Position numbers and translations under genes: made by a program
Notes under the pieces: model-generated
What the model was told of the DNA's origin: nothing
Databases searched by the model: none
Seen by the model: the letters and a program-made list of their open reading frames with translations, nothing else
Source: an uncultured Clostridia bacterium
Lineage (GTDB): Bacteria > Bacillota > Clostridia > Oscillospirales > Ruminococcaceae
Length of the DNA stretch: 6,983 bases
Assembly: GCA_947302065.1 (NCBI GenBank)
Contig: CAMYUO010000094.1
Location: forward strand, 1 to 6,983
Direction of reading: 5' to 3'
Part shown: positions 1-6,171 of the stretch, piece after piece
Layout of the letters: the number at the start of each line of letters is the position of its first letter
Position numbering within the stretch: position 1 is the first letter of the stretch

Positions 1-1466
1 AGCTTTTCTTCAAAGTTATCTGCCTTTTCAAGTCTGTCTGCGTAGATCTTCAGGCTCTCTGCAACAGCGGCGTTGAGCATGATGTTTGCGCAGGCGATAG
101 AGTTTGAAGAACCGAGCATTCTGAACTCGAACTTGTTGCCTGTGAATGCGAAAGGTGAAGTTCTGTTTCTGTCGGTGGTATCTCTTGAGAAGCTTGGCAG
201 TACGCTTACGCCGAGCTTCATTGTTACCTTTTCAACGCCCTCATACGGAGTGTCTGTCTCGATAGCCTTGAGGATTCCCTCAAGCTCTTCGCCGAGGAAG
301 ATCGAGATAACTGCCGGAGGAGCTTCGTTAGCGCCGAGTCTGTGGTCGTTGCCTGCTGTTGCAACGGAAATCCTCAGCAGATCCTGATAGTCGTCAACTG
401 CCTTGATAACTGCGCACAGGAAAAGCAGGAACTGTGCATTCTCATATGGTGTTTCACCCGGTGTGAGAAGGTTTACGCCTGTGTCTGTTGCGATAGACCA
501 GTTGTTGTGCTTGCCCGAGCCGTTTACATTTGCGAACGGCTTTTCGTGCAGCAGGCATACAAGTCCGTGCTTCTTTGCTACCTTCTGCATGATCTCCATT
601 GTAAGCTGGTTGTGGTCGGTAGCGATATTGGTTGTTGCGTAGATAGGTGCAAGCTCGTGCTGAGCAGGTGCGACCTCGTTGTGCTGTGTCTTTGCGAGGA
701 TTCCGAGCTTCCACAGCTCGTCATTCAGGTCGGACATATAAGCCTCGACTCTCGGCTTGATAACGCCGAAGTAGTGGTCGTCGAGTTCCTGTCCTTTGGG
801 CGGCTTAGCTCCGAAAAGCGTTCTGCCGGTATATATAAGGTCTTTTCTCTTATCGTAAAGTTCCTTAGGAATGAGGAAGTATTCCTGCTCGGGTCCTACG
901 GAAGTGGTAACGTGCTTTACAGTGTCGTTGCCGAACAGCTTGAGGATACGCAGTGCCTGCTTGTTGAGTGCCTGCATCGAACGAAGCAGAGGAGTCTTTT
1001 TGTCCAGTGCCTCTCCGCCGTAAGAGCAGAATGCTGTCGGAATGCAAAGTGTCTTGCCCTTGATGAAAGCGTATGAGGTCGGATCCCATGCGGTGTAGCC
1101 TCTTGCCTCGAATGTAGCTCTCAGTCCGCCGGAAGGGAAGCTCGATGCGTCAGGCTCGCCCTTGATAAGTTCCTTGCCGGAGAAGTCCATTATAACTCTG
1201 CCGTCAGGTGATGGGCTGATGAAGCTGTCGTGCTTTTCGGCGGTGATGCCTGTCAGCGGCTGGAACCAATGGGTGTAATGTGTTGCACCGTTTGCAACTG
1301 CCCATTCCTTCATTGCTTCTGCAACTGCATTTGCAACTGAGATGTCAAGCTCTGCGCCGACGTCGATAGTCTTTTTGAGCGAGTTGTAGACTTTTGATGA
1401 AAGCATTGATTTCATCACTCTGTCGTCGAATACCTTGCTTGCAAAAATTTCTGTTACTGTGCTCAT
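1..1466 (-). CDS. glnN: Glutamine synthetase type III (GlnN), 3' end cut by window edge
   Basis: It makes glutamine from glutamate, ammonium and ATP in the cytoplasm. The frame is open for 488 codons from the ATG at 1466 to the window edge; the family is usually about 700 residues, so roughly the C-terminal third lies outside. Type III hallmarks are visible in order: an N-terminal beta-grasp-like part with [20 protein letters not shown] (about residues 109-128), GPEQEYFL (191-198) with metal-binding glutamate, [10 protein letters not shown] (315-324), GANEAPPA (378-385), and the long signature [16 protein letters not shown] (434-449). Types I and II are shorter and lack this last signature form. 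The start is fixed by a GGAGGA site 8 bases upstream. I read the whole frame and found no frameshift or stop. The gene is divergent from a glutamate synthase operon and is preceded by a long leader with two attenuator-like structures, suggesting control by nitrogen status. Family assignment is very secure. Confidence 0.97.
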   Translation of the reverse strand, partial: MSTVTEIFASKVFDDRVMKSMLSSKVYNSLKKTIDVGAELDISVANAVAEAMKEWAVANGATHYTHWFQPLTGITAEKHDSFISPSPDGRVIMDFSGKELIKGEPDASSFPSGGLRATFEARGYTAWDPTSYAFIKGKTLCIPTAFCSYGGEALDKKTPLLRSMQALNKQALRILKLFGNDTVKHVTTSVGPEQEYFLIPKELYDKRKDLIYTGRTLFGAKPPKGQELDDHYFGVIKPRVEAYMSDLNDELWKLGILAKTQHNEVAPAQHELAPIYATTNIATDHNQLTMEIMQKVAKKHGLVCLLHEKPFANVNGSGKHNNWSIATDTGVNLLTPGETPYENAQFLLFLCAVIKAVDDYQDLLRISVATAGNDHRLGANEAPPAVISIFLGEELEGILKAIETDTPYEGVEKVTMKLGVSVLPSFSRDTTDRNRTSPFAFTGNKFEFRMLGSSNSIACANIMLNAAVAESLKIYADRLEKADNFEEK

Positions 1467-1474
1467 TTTTCATT

Positions 1475-1480
1475 TCCTCC
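1475..1480 (-). promoter_or_regulatory. Ribosome binding site of glnN
   Basis: GGAGGA on the minus strand lies 8 bases before the ATG at 1466. It decides the start and sits only about 10 bases past the U-rich end of the downstream leader terminator, so that terminator acts before translation begins. Confidence 0.85.
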
Positions 1481-1490
1481 CGTTTCATTA

Positions 1491-1547
1491 ATAAAACAAG
1501 GGGTGCCTTTAATGCGATGAAATAAACCAGCATTAAAGACACCCTTG
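1491..1547 (-). terminator. Leader terminator 2 (attenuator) directly upstream of glnN
   Basis: On the minus strand, the arms at 1547-1530 and 1515-1497 pair over 18 base pairs, with one bulged C and one G-U pair. They enclose a 14-base loop and are followed by TTTTAT. The structure lies inside the glnN leader, after the promoter and before the ribosome site, so it would stop transcription of glnN unless prevented from forming. The U tract is short and interrupted, but the stem is very strong. Its 5' arm overlaps the hexaloop hairpin at 1536-1551, and the two cannot form together. Confidence 0.8.
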
Positions 1548-1551
1548 CCTT
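1536..1551 (-). promoter_or_regulatory. Hexaloop hairpin 2, candidate ANTAR-type antiterminator in the glnN leader
   Basis: Minus strand reads AAGGC, loop AAGGGT, GTCTT: a 5-bp stem with one G-U pair and a six-base loop having A at position 1 and G at position 4. These are the loop features known for RNA targets of ANTAR antiterminator proteins. The loop and 3' arm are the same bases that build the 5' arm of terminator 2, so protein stabilisation of this hairpin would let transcription continue into glnN. The stem resembles that of the hairpin at 1617-1632 (GAGGC/GTCTT). Structure is seen; the ANTAR role is inferred. Confidence 0.6.
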
Positions 1552-1574
1552 ATGATTATATTGTTGCCATAAAC

Positions 1575-1635
1575 AAAAAAATAGAGACAGATGCTTGAAG
1601 AATAATGAGTATCGTCAAGACGTCTTTGCCTCTAT
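1575..1635 (-). terminator. Leader terminator 1 (attenuator), promoter-proximal, upstream of glnN
   Basis: On the minus strand the arms AUAGA, GAC and CUUGA pair with UCAAG, GUC and UCUAU across bulges and a 16-base loop, and run directly into seven U. The stem is interrupted and weaker than terminator 2, but the U tract is better. It begins about at the expected transcription start. Its 5' arm contains the hexaloop hairpin at 1617-1632, giving two mutually exclusive folds. Confidence 0.6.
1617..1632 (-). promoter_or_regulatory. Hexaloop hairpin 1, candidate ANTAR-type antiterminator in the glnN leader
   Basis: Minus strand reads GAGGC, loop AAAGAC, GTCTT: 5 bp with two G-U pairs and a six-base loop with A1 and G4. 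It lies about 10 bases after the -10 box, at the very 5' end of the transcript. The same loop AAAGAC occurs in the divergent operon leader on a differently sequenced stem, which argues that loop and structure are what is conserved. It competes with leader terminator 1. Calling it an ANTAR target is inference; a second hexaloop of this kind follows 65 bases downstream. Confidence 0.6.
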
Positions 1636-1642
1636 GTCTTGC

Positions 1643-1671
1643 ATTATACACCCCGTTTTCTGATTTGTCAA
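1643..1671 (-). promoter_or_regulatory. Sigma-A promoter of glnN
   Basis: On the minus strand TTGACA (1671-1666) and TATAAT (1648-1643) are separated by 17 bases: an exact consensus vegetative promoter. Initiation is expected near 1635-1637, giving a leader of about 170 bases before the glnN start. With so strong a promoter, control is more likely exerted after initiation, which fits the two attenuators downstream. Confidence 0.9.
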
Positions 1672-1690
1672 CCCCTTTTTTTCAGAAATT

Positions 1691-1727
1691 TTGCATTTTA
1701 CAAATTCAAAACTTGCAGTTTACAAAT
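1691..1727. repeat. Two 15-bp near-identical direct repeats between the divergent promoters
   Basis: TTGCATTTTACAAAT at 1691-1705 and TTGCAGTTTACAAAT at 1713-1727 differ at one base and are spaced 22 bp start to start, about two helical turns. They sit upstream of both promoters (about 20 bp from each -35 box). They could be a same-face operator for an activator, or UP-element-like A/T-rich DNA. No regulator can be named. The rest of 1672-1744 is A/T-rich with no gene. Confidence 0.4.
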
Positions 1728-1744
1728 AATTTATATATCAAAAC

Positions 1745-1773
1745 TTGACAAAAATGAAATTCTGAGTTATAAT
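1745..1773 (+). promoter_or_regulatory. Sigma-A promoter of the glutamate synthase/glnA operon
   Basis: TTGACA near 1745-1751 and TATAAT at about 1768-1773 are separated by 16-17 bases, again a consensus vegetative promoter (coordinates plus or minus one). Initiation is expected near 1780, so the leader is roughly 100 bases long and starts with the hexaloop hairpin. It is the only promoter I see for the six rightward genes. Confidence 0.87.
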
Positions 1774-1780
1774 ACTTGCA

Positions 1781-1800
1781 AATGGGCAAAGACGTTCATT
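1781..1800 (+). promoter_or_regulatory. Hexaloop hairpin, candidate ANTAR-type antiterminator of the glutamate synthase operon
   Basis: AATGGGC, loop AAAGAC, GTTCATT forms a 7-bp stem (two G-U pairs) with a six-base loop having A1 and G4. The loop is identical to that of the first hairpin in the glnN leader while the stem differs in sequence. It begins about 7 bases after the -10 box. Loop and 3' arm are exactly the bases that build the 5' arm of the terminator at 1788-1835, so the two folds exclude each other. ANTAR recognition is inferred; the classical motif has two such hairpins, and only one clear one is present here. Confidence 0.65.
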
Positions 1801-1835
1801 CAGCTTACGGGCTGAATGGCGTCTTTTTTCTTTTG
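1788..1835 (+). terminator. Leader terminator (attenuator) before the glutamate synthase operon
   Basis: AAAGACG pairs with CGTCTTT and, inside that, ATTCAGC pairs with GCTGAAT around loop TTACGG. A 3-by-2 internal loop separates the two 7-bp stems. A T-rich tract (T run, one C, then TTTT) follows directly. This is a classical intrinsic terminator placed between promoter and first gene, so it should act as an attenuator rather than end a gene. The outer stem consumes the AAAGAC hexaloop of the competing hairpin. Confidence 0.85.
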
Positions 1836-1877
1836 TATGATGGCAATGATATACTATCTATAAGAAAGGGAGAGTTG

Positions 1878-2972
1878 ATGATGAAAAGAGAAGGAGAGAT
1901 CCGTATCCCGTCTGGCTGTGCGATAGCAGCTGTCATTTCCAAAGAGGGAAAGGGCATCACGGGTGATCTTATCTCCGAGGCTATGAAGCCGATGCACGAC
2001 CGTTCCAACGGACTTGGAGGCGGATTTGCAGCATACGGCATCTACCCCGAGCACAAGGAGTTTTTTGCGTTCCACATATTCTTTGACCACCGCTCAACGA
2101 GAAAAGAATGTGAGGCACTGTTAAAAGAAAGATTTGAGATCGTCAAGGGCGAGATCATTCCTACAAGAAAGATCCCAGAGATCACCGATGAGCCTATCAT
2201 CTGGAGATACTTTGTTGCTCCGCTCAAATCCATGCTCGCAGCAGAGCAGATAGATGAAAACGAATTTGTTGCAAGGACAGTCGTTAAGATAAACACCGAG
2301 CTCAAAGGCGCTTACGTATTCTCGAGCGGAAAGAACATGGGCTGCTTCAAGGCAGTCGGCTTCCCCGAGGACGTAGGACGTTTTTACAGACTTGAAGAGT
2401 ATGAGGGATATTCGTGGACAGCTCACGGACGTTACCCGACGAACACGCCGGGCTGGTGGGGCGGTGCTCACCCGTTCTCGCTGCTCGATTACTCGGTCGT
2501 TCACAACGGCGAGATATCTTCTTATGATGCAAACCGCCGCTTCATTGAGATGTTCGGCTACAAATGCACCCTTCAGACCGATACTGAGGTCATCACATAT
2601 ATAATAGACTACCTGCTCAGACGCCAGAAGCTGACACTCGAAGAGGTCGCTTCCGTTATTGCAGCGCCTTTCTGGAGCACGATAAACTCGATGCCGGAAA
2701 AGGAAAGAGAAAAGCTGACATATCTGCGCACCGTATTTTCAAATCTGCTCATCACAGGACCGTTCTCTATCGTGTTCGGCTGGGACGGCGGACTTATGGC
2801 GCTCAACGACAGGCTCAAGCTGCGTTCTATGATAACTGCAAGCAAGGGCGACAGGGTATTCATCGCAAGCGAGGAGGCAGCTGTCAGGGTAATGGAGCCT
2901 GATGCTGAGAACTTCTATGCACCGAGCGGCGGAGAGCCTGTTATAGTTCGTGTCAAGGAGGGTAAATTCTGA
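1878..2972 (+). CDS. Glutamate synthase glutaminase subunit (class II glutamine amidotransferase, GltB N-domain-like)
   Basis: Releases ammonia from glutamine for the synthase core encoded next. The protein is 364 residues and carries class II (Ntn) amidotransferase signatures: probable nucleophile Cys14 in SGCAIA, RSNGLGGGFAAYGIYP after it, HGRYPTNTPGWWGGAHPF (from 183), HNGE (209-212) and TDTE (234-237). The nucleophile is not at position 2, so a 13-residue propeptide would have to be cleaved. The start is set by GGGAGAG at 1868-1874; ATGs at 1878 and 1881 are both possible. An in-frame upstream extension exists (ATG about 1782, TTG 1776) but runs through the leader hairpin and terminator and is rejected. 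It ends TGATG, overlapping the next gene by one base. Together with the genes at 2972 and 6171 it reconstitutes a GltB large subunit, as in the split archaeal-type enzymes. Confidence 0.92.
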   Translation: MMKREGEIRIPSGCAIAAVISKEGKGITGDLISEAMKPMHDRSNGLGGGFAAYGIYPEHKEFFAFHIFFDHRSTRKECEALLKERFEIVKGEIIPTRKIPEITDEPIIWRYFVAPLKSMLAAEQIDENEFVARTVVKINTELKGAYVFSSGKNMGCFKAVGFPEDVGRFYRLEEYEGYSWTAHGRYPTNTPGWWGGAHPFSLLDYSVVHNGEISSYDANRRFIEMFGYKCTLQTDTEVITYIIDYLLRRQKLTLEEVASVIAAPFWSTINSMPEKEREKLTYLRTVFSNLLITGPFSIVFGWDGGLMALNDRLKLRSMITASKGDRVFIASEEAAVRVMEPDAENFYAPSGGEPVIVRVKEGKF

Positions 2973-4477
2973 TGATAGATCAATATATATATCCCGAATT
3001 TGAAGTGGTGAGAAACCAGAGCCGCTGCATTTCCTGCCGTGTGTGCGAAAGGCAGTGCGCAAATGAGGTACACAGATTCGATACCGACCTCGGCGTGATG
3101 CTTTCTGATGAAACAAAGTGCGTCAACTGCCAGAGGTGCGTTTCGCTGTGTCCGACACACGCTCTTAAAATAGTAAAGAGCGACTGCTGTCTGCGTGAGA
3201 ACGCAAACTGGTCGGATCAGACGATAAAGGAAGTCTACAAGCAGGCAAACAGCGGCGGCGTGCTGCTGTCATCAATGGGCAACCCGAAGCCTCTGCCTGT
3301 TTACTGGGACAAGATACTCATCAACGCATCGCAGGTGACTAACCCGCCTATCGACCCGCTGAGAGAGCCAATGGAGACTAAAGTTTTCCTCGGCAAAAAG
3401 CCCGACAAGGTGCTTCGCCGTGCAAACGGTGATCTTATCACCCAGATGCCGCCGCAGCTTGAGCTGTCGATGCCTGTAATGTTCTCTGCAATGAGCTACG
3501 GCTCGATAAGCTACAATGCTCACGCATCTCTTGCAAGAGCCGCAACAGAGCTTGGCATCTGCTACAACACAGGTGAGGGCGGTCTGCACGAGGACTTTTA
3601 CTGCTACGGTGAGAACACCGTAGTTCAGGTAGCATCGGGACGTTTCGGCGTGCACAAGAATTATCTTGAGGCAGCAGCTGCTGTCGAGATCAAGATGGGT
3701 CAGGGCGCAAAGCCGGGTATCGGCGGACATCTGCCGGGCGCAAAGATCGTCGGCGACGTTTCAAGGACAAGAATGATCCCTGAGGGCACAGATGCTATCT
3801 CACCTGCTCCGCACCACGATATCTATTCTATCGAGGATCTGCGCCAGCTCGTTTATTCTCTCAAAGAAGCAACAGATTATAAAAAGCCTGTCATCGTAAA
3901 GGTCGCAGCGGTACACAACATCGCAGCTATCGCAAGCGGTATCGCACGCAGCGGTGCAGACATCATCGCTATCGACGGTTTCAGAGGCGGTACGGGAGCT
4001 GCTCCGACAAGGATAAGAGACAATGTCGGCATCCCGATCGAGCTTGCGCTCGCCGCAGTTGACCAGCGTCTGCGTGACGAGGGAATCAGAAACAATGTTT
4101 CGCTCGTTGTCGGCGGAAGTGTCCGTTCGGCAGCAGATGTTGTAAAGGCAGTTGCACTCGGTGCAGATGCAGTTTACGTTGCAACAGCAGCGCTGCTCGC
4201 ACTCGGCTGTCACCTCTGCCGCACCTGCCACAGCGGCAAGTGCAACTGGGGTATCGCAACACAGCGCCCTGACCTTGTAAAGAGACTCAATCCCGACATC
4301 GGCAGCCAGCGCCTTGTCAACCTGATGAACGCTTGGCGCCACGAGATAAAAGAGCTTATGGGCGGCATGGGCATCAACTCTATCGAGTGCCTCAGAGGCA
4401 ACAGGCTGATGCTGCGCGGCGTAGGACTTTCCGCAAAAGAGCTTGAGATACTCGGCATCTCGCACGCCGGAGAATAA
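2972..4477 (+). CDS. gltB: Glutamate synthase core: N-terminal 2[4Fe-4S] ferredoxin domain plus FMN-binding synthase domain
   Basis: Synthesises glutamate from 2-oxoglutarate and ammonia, using electrons passed through iron-sulfur clusters to FMN. The 501 residues start with two ferredoxin motifs: Cys19, 22, 25, 29 and Cys50, 53, 56, 60 followed by Pro. The synthase TIM barrel follows from about 165: MSYGSIS, NTGEGG (199-204), KMGQGAKPGIGGHLPG (241-256), ISPAPHHDIYSIEDL (276-290), DGFRGGTGAAP (335-345), and the iron-sulfur loop GCHLCRTCHSGKC (412-424) before NWGIATQ. Cys413, 419 and 424 match the 3Fe-4S ligand spacing of GltB; Cys416 is extra. The start overlaps the previous stop (TGATG), with AAGGAGGG 9 bases upstream. 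The fused ferredoxin end is typical of the archaeal-type split synthase rather than the 1,500-residue bacterial GltB. The symbol is used in the broad sense, for the core domain only. Confidence 0.95.
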   Translation: MIDQYIYPEFEVVRNQSRCISCRVCERQCANEVHRFDTDLGVMLSDETKCVNCQRCVSLCPTHALKIVKSDCCLRENANWSDQTIKEVYKQANSGGVLLSSMGNPKPLPVYWDKILINASQVTNPPIDPLREPMETKVFLGKKPDKVLRRANGDLITQMPPQLELSMPVMFSAMSYGSISYNAHASLARAATELGICYNTGEGGLHEDFYCYGENTVVQVASGRFGVHKNYLEAAAAVEIKMGQGAKPGIGGHLPGAKIVGDVSRTRMIPEGTDAISPAPHHDIYSIEDLRQLVYSLKEATDYKKPVIVKVAAVHNIAAIASGIARSGADIIAIDGFRGGTGAAPTRIRDNVGIPIELALAAVDQRLRDEGIRNNVSLVVGGSVRSAADVVKAVALGADAVYVATAALLALGCHLCRTCHSGKCNWGIATQRPDLVKRLNPDIGSQRLVNLMNAWRHEIKELMGGMGINSIECLRGNRLMLRGVGLSAKELEILGISHAGE

Positions 4478-4495
4478 CGAAAGGGGATAGCACAA

Positions 4496-4936
4496 ATGAA
4501 ACGAGTTTATGTTAACGAGCAGTGGTGTCTGGGCTGTCACCTTTGCGAATATAACTGTGCTTTTGCAAATTCGGGAATGACCGATATGGTAAAGGCGCTC
4601 AAGGCCAAGCCTATCTATCCCCGTGTACATATCGAGCAGTCGGATGACATCACTTATGCGGTTTCCTGCCGCCACTGCAAAGACCCTCTTTGTGTAAAGA
4701 GCTGTATCGCAGGTGCTATCAGCAAGCAAGACGGCGTTGTCAAGGTCGATAAGACAAAGTGTGTCGGCTGTCTGACCTGCGTGCTCGTGTGCCCTTACGG
4801 CGCAGTAAGACCGGGTCCTGACGGCGCAGCGAACAAGTGCGAGCTTTGCCTTGAAAACAGCTGCGGCGAGCCTGCATGCGTAAAGGGCTGCCCGAACAAT
4901 GCGATAGTTTATGAGGAAAGGCAGGATGAGAAATGA
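4496..4936 (+). CDS. Polyferredoxin-like electron transfer protein with four [4Fe-4S] sites (DmsB/HycB type)
   Basis: Probably carries electrons between the FAD oxidoreductase encoded next and the synthase core. It is 146 residues with 17 cysteines in four groups: 11/14/17/21, 58/61/66/70, 89/92/95/99 (ending CPYGA) and 115/118/128/132 with an extra Cys123. The alternating CxxCxxC and CxxCxxxxC spacings are those of the DmsB/HycB/CooF family of electron-transfer subunits. There is no signal peptide or membrane segment, so a cytoplasmic role fits. An AAAGGGG site lies 9 bases before the ATG, 18 bp after the preceding stop; the end overlaps the next gene by four bases (ATGA). Family is clear from the cysteines; the partner is inferred from operon position. 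In other loci such proteins serve formate, CO or sulfite enzymes, none of which is present here. Confidence 0.88.
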   Translation: MKRVYVNEQWCLGCHLCEYNCAFANSGMTDMVKALKAKPIYPRVHIEQSDDITYAVSCRHCKDPLCVKSCIAGAISKQDGVVKVDKTKCVGCLTCVLVCPYGAVRPGPDGAANKCELCLENSCGEPACVKGCPNNAIVYEERQDEK

Positions 4937-6171
4937 GCAAGTATGTTATAATCGGAAACGGCGTAGCTGCCGCAGGCTGCATTGAGGGTATACGCAGCGT
5001 CGATAAGGACAGCGAGGTCACTGTCATCTCAGCAGAAAAGCACCCTGTCTATGCAAGACCGCTCATCTCCTATTATCTTGAGGGCAAGACCACTCTCGAA
5101 AAGATGAATTACCGCAGCGAAGATTTCTATGAGAAAAACAAAGCCGAGCTGATTTATGCGTCGGCTGACAAGATAGATGCTAAAAAAAGCGAGGTCACCT
5201 ACGGCAGCAAGAAGGTCAGGTTCGACAAGCTGTGCATCGCCGCAGGCTCGTCACCATTCGTTCCGCCGATGAAGGGCCTGGACACCGTAAAGCACCAGTT
5301 TACATTTATGACGATGGACGACAGCCTTGCGCTTGAAAAGGCGCTGAAAAAGGACAGCAGAGTGCTTATTATCGGCGCGGGTCTTATCGGACTCAAATGT
5401 GCCGAGGGTATCTTTGAAAGAGTCGGCTCTGTAACGGTGGTTGACCTTGCAGACAGAGTGCTTTCAAGTATCCTTGACAACGAGTGCGCCGCAGTCGTTC
5501 AGAAGCATCTCGAAAACAAGGGAATGAAGTTCCTGCTTTCAGACAGCGTTGACAGCTTTGAAAAGCATACCGCTAAAATGAAAAGCGGTGAAAAGGTCGA
5601 GTTCGATATCCTCGTGCTTGCTGTCGGCGTAAGAGCAAACACACAGCTCGCAAAAGACGCAGGTGCAGATGTGAACAGAGGGATCATCGTTGAAAACAAC
5701 ATGAAAACAAGCCTTGACAATATCTATGCAGCAGGCGACTGCACCGAGGGCTATGACAGCTCTATCGGCGCAAACAGAGTGCTTGCTATCCTGCCGAACG
5801 CTTATATGCAGGGCTACTGCGCTGGCGTGAACATGGCAGGCGGAGAGCAGAGCATAACGAATGCTATCCCGATGAACTCTATCGGCTTTTTCGGTCTGCA
5901 CTGCGTGAGCGCAGGCAGCTATTTTGAAAAGGGCGAGGGCGAGATAGCCGAGAGCAAATGCTGCGGCGGCATAAAGAGACTTTACATCAAGGACAACAAG
6001 CTCACAGGATATATCATCATCGGTGACGTTACGGGCGCAGGCATATATACCTCGCTGGTAAGAGAAAAGACCGATCTTTGTGACGTAGATGTTGACAAAC
6101 TGAAAAAAGATGCAACTCTGGCAATGTTTTTGCCCGAAACCCGTAGAAAAAAACTCGGAGGTGTGGTATAA
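4933..6171 (+). CDS. FAD-dependent NAD(P)H oxidoreductase, likely electron-input subunit of glutamate synthase
   Basis: Expected to take electrons from NAD(P)H and hand them to the ferredoxin-like partner. The 412 residues show the two-dinucleotide-fold class I pyridine nucleotide-disulfide oxidoreductase architecture: FAD site GNGVAAAG (8-15), YARPLIS (40-46), the central IAAGSSP (102-108), NAD(P) site GAGLIG (148-153), and the second FAD motif YAAGDC (265-270). An acidic residue ends the second strand of the nucleotide fold (VVD, 169-171), which leans to NADH over NADPH; this is an inference. No CxxC redox pair is seen beside the FAD site, so it is more like rubredoxin or nitrite reductase flavoproteins than thioredoxin reductase. 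It lacks the N-terminal cysteine region of GltD, the usual bacterial partner; the preceding gene may supply that part. ATGA overlap with the upstream gene and TAATG overlap downstream point to coupled translation. Confidence 0.9.
   Translation: MSKYVIIGNGVAAAGCIEGIRSVDKDSEVTVISAEKHPVYARPLISYYLEGKTTLEKMNYRSEDFYEKNKAELIYASADKIDAKKSEVTYGSKKVRFDKLCIAAGSSPFVPPMKGLDTVKHQFTFMTMDDSLALEKALKKDSRVLIIGAGLIGLKCAEGIFERVGSVTVVDLADRVLSSILDNECAAVVQKHLENKGMKFLLSDSVDSFEKHTAKMKSGEKVEFDILVLAVGVRANTQLAKDAGADVNRGIIVENNMKTSLDNIYAAGDCTEGYDSSIGANRVLAILPNAYMQGYCAGVNMAGGEQSITNAIPMNSIGFFGLHCVSAGSYFEKGEGEIAESKCCGGIKRLYIKDNKLTGYIIIGDVTGAGIYTSLVREKTDLCDVDVDKLKKDATLAMFLPETRRKKLGGVV

Noticed and set aside
342..1076. Long open frame on the plus strand opposite glnN
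   Set aside because: Its translation is cysteine- and valine-rich with no family resemblance. It is the antisense shadow of a gene with clear type III glutamine synthetase motifs.
1555..1560. Second TATAAT on the minus strand within the glnN leader
   Set aside because: No acceptable -35 box at 16-18 bases upstream. Initiation there would cut into the second hexaloop hairpin.
1616..1645. Nine-codon leader peptide reading frame at the start of the glnN transcript (MQDIEAKTS)
   Set aside because: Its ATG overlaps the -10 box, so it would not be in the transcript, and it has no ribosome site.
1781..1830. Glutamine riboswitch (glnA motif), because the leader contains CGTTCA followed by a hairpin next to glutamine genes
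   Set aside because: The second conserved half of that motif (GGAAGUAGG-like) is absent, and the CGTTCA bases are explained by the hexaloop hairpin and the terminator arm.
1776..1877. In-frame N-terminal extension of the glutaminase subunit from TTG 1776 or ATG about 1782
   Set aside because: It would begin at or before the transcription start, has no ribosome site, and its codons are the leader hairpin and terminator. A good ribosome site precedes the ATGs at 1878/1881.
3800..4729. Long open frame on the minus strand opposite the synthase core and polyferredoxin
   Set aside because: It is antisense to two genes with unmistakable motifs and has no ribosome site or recognisable domain.
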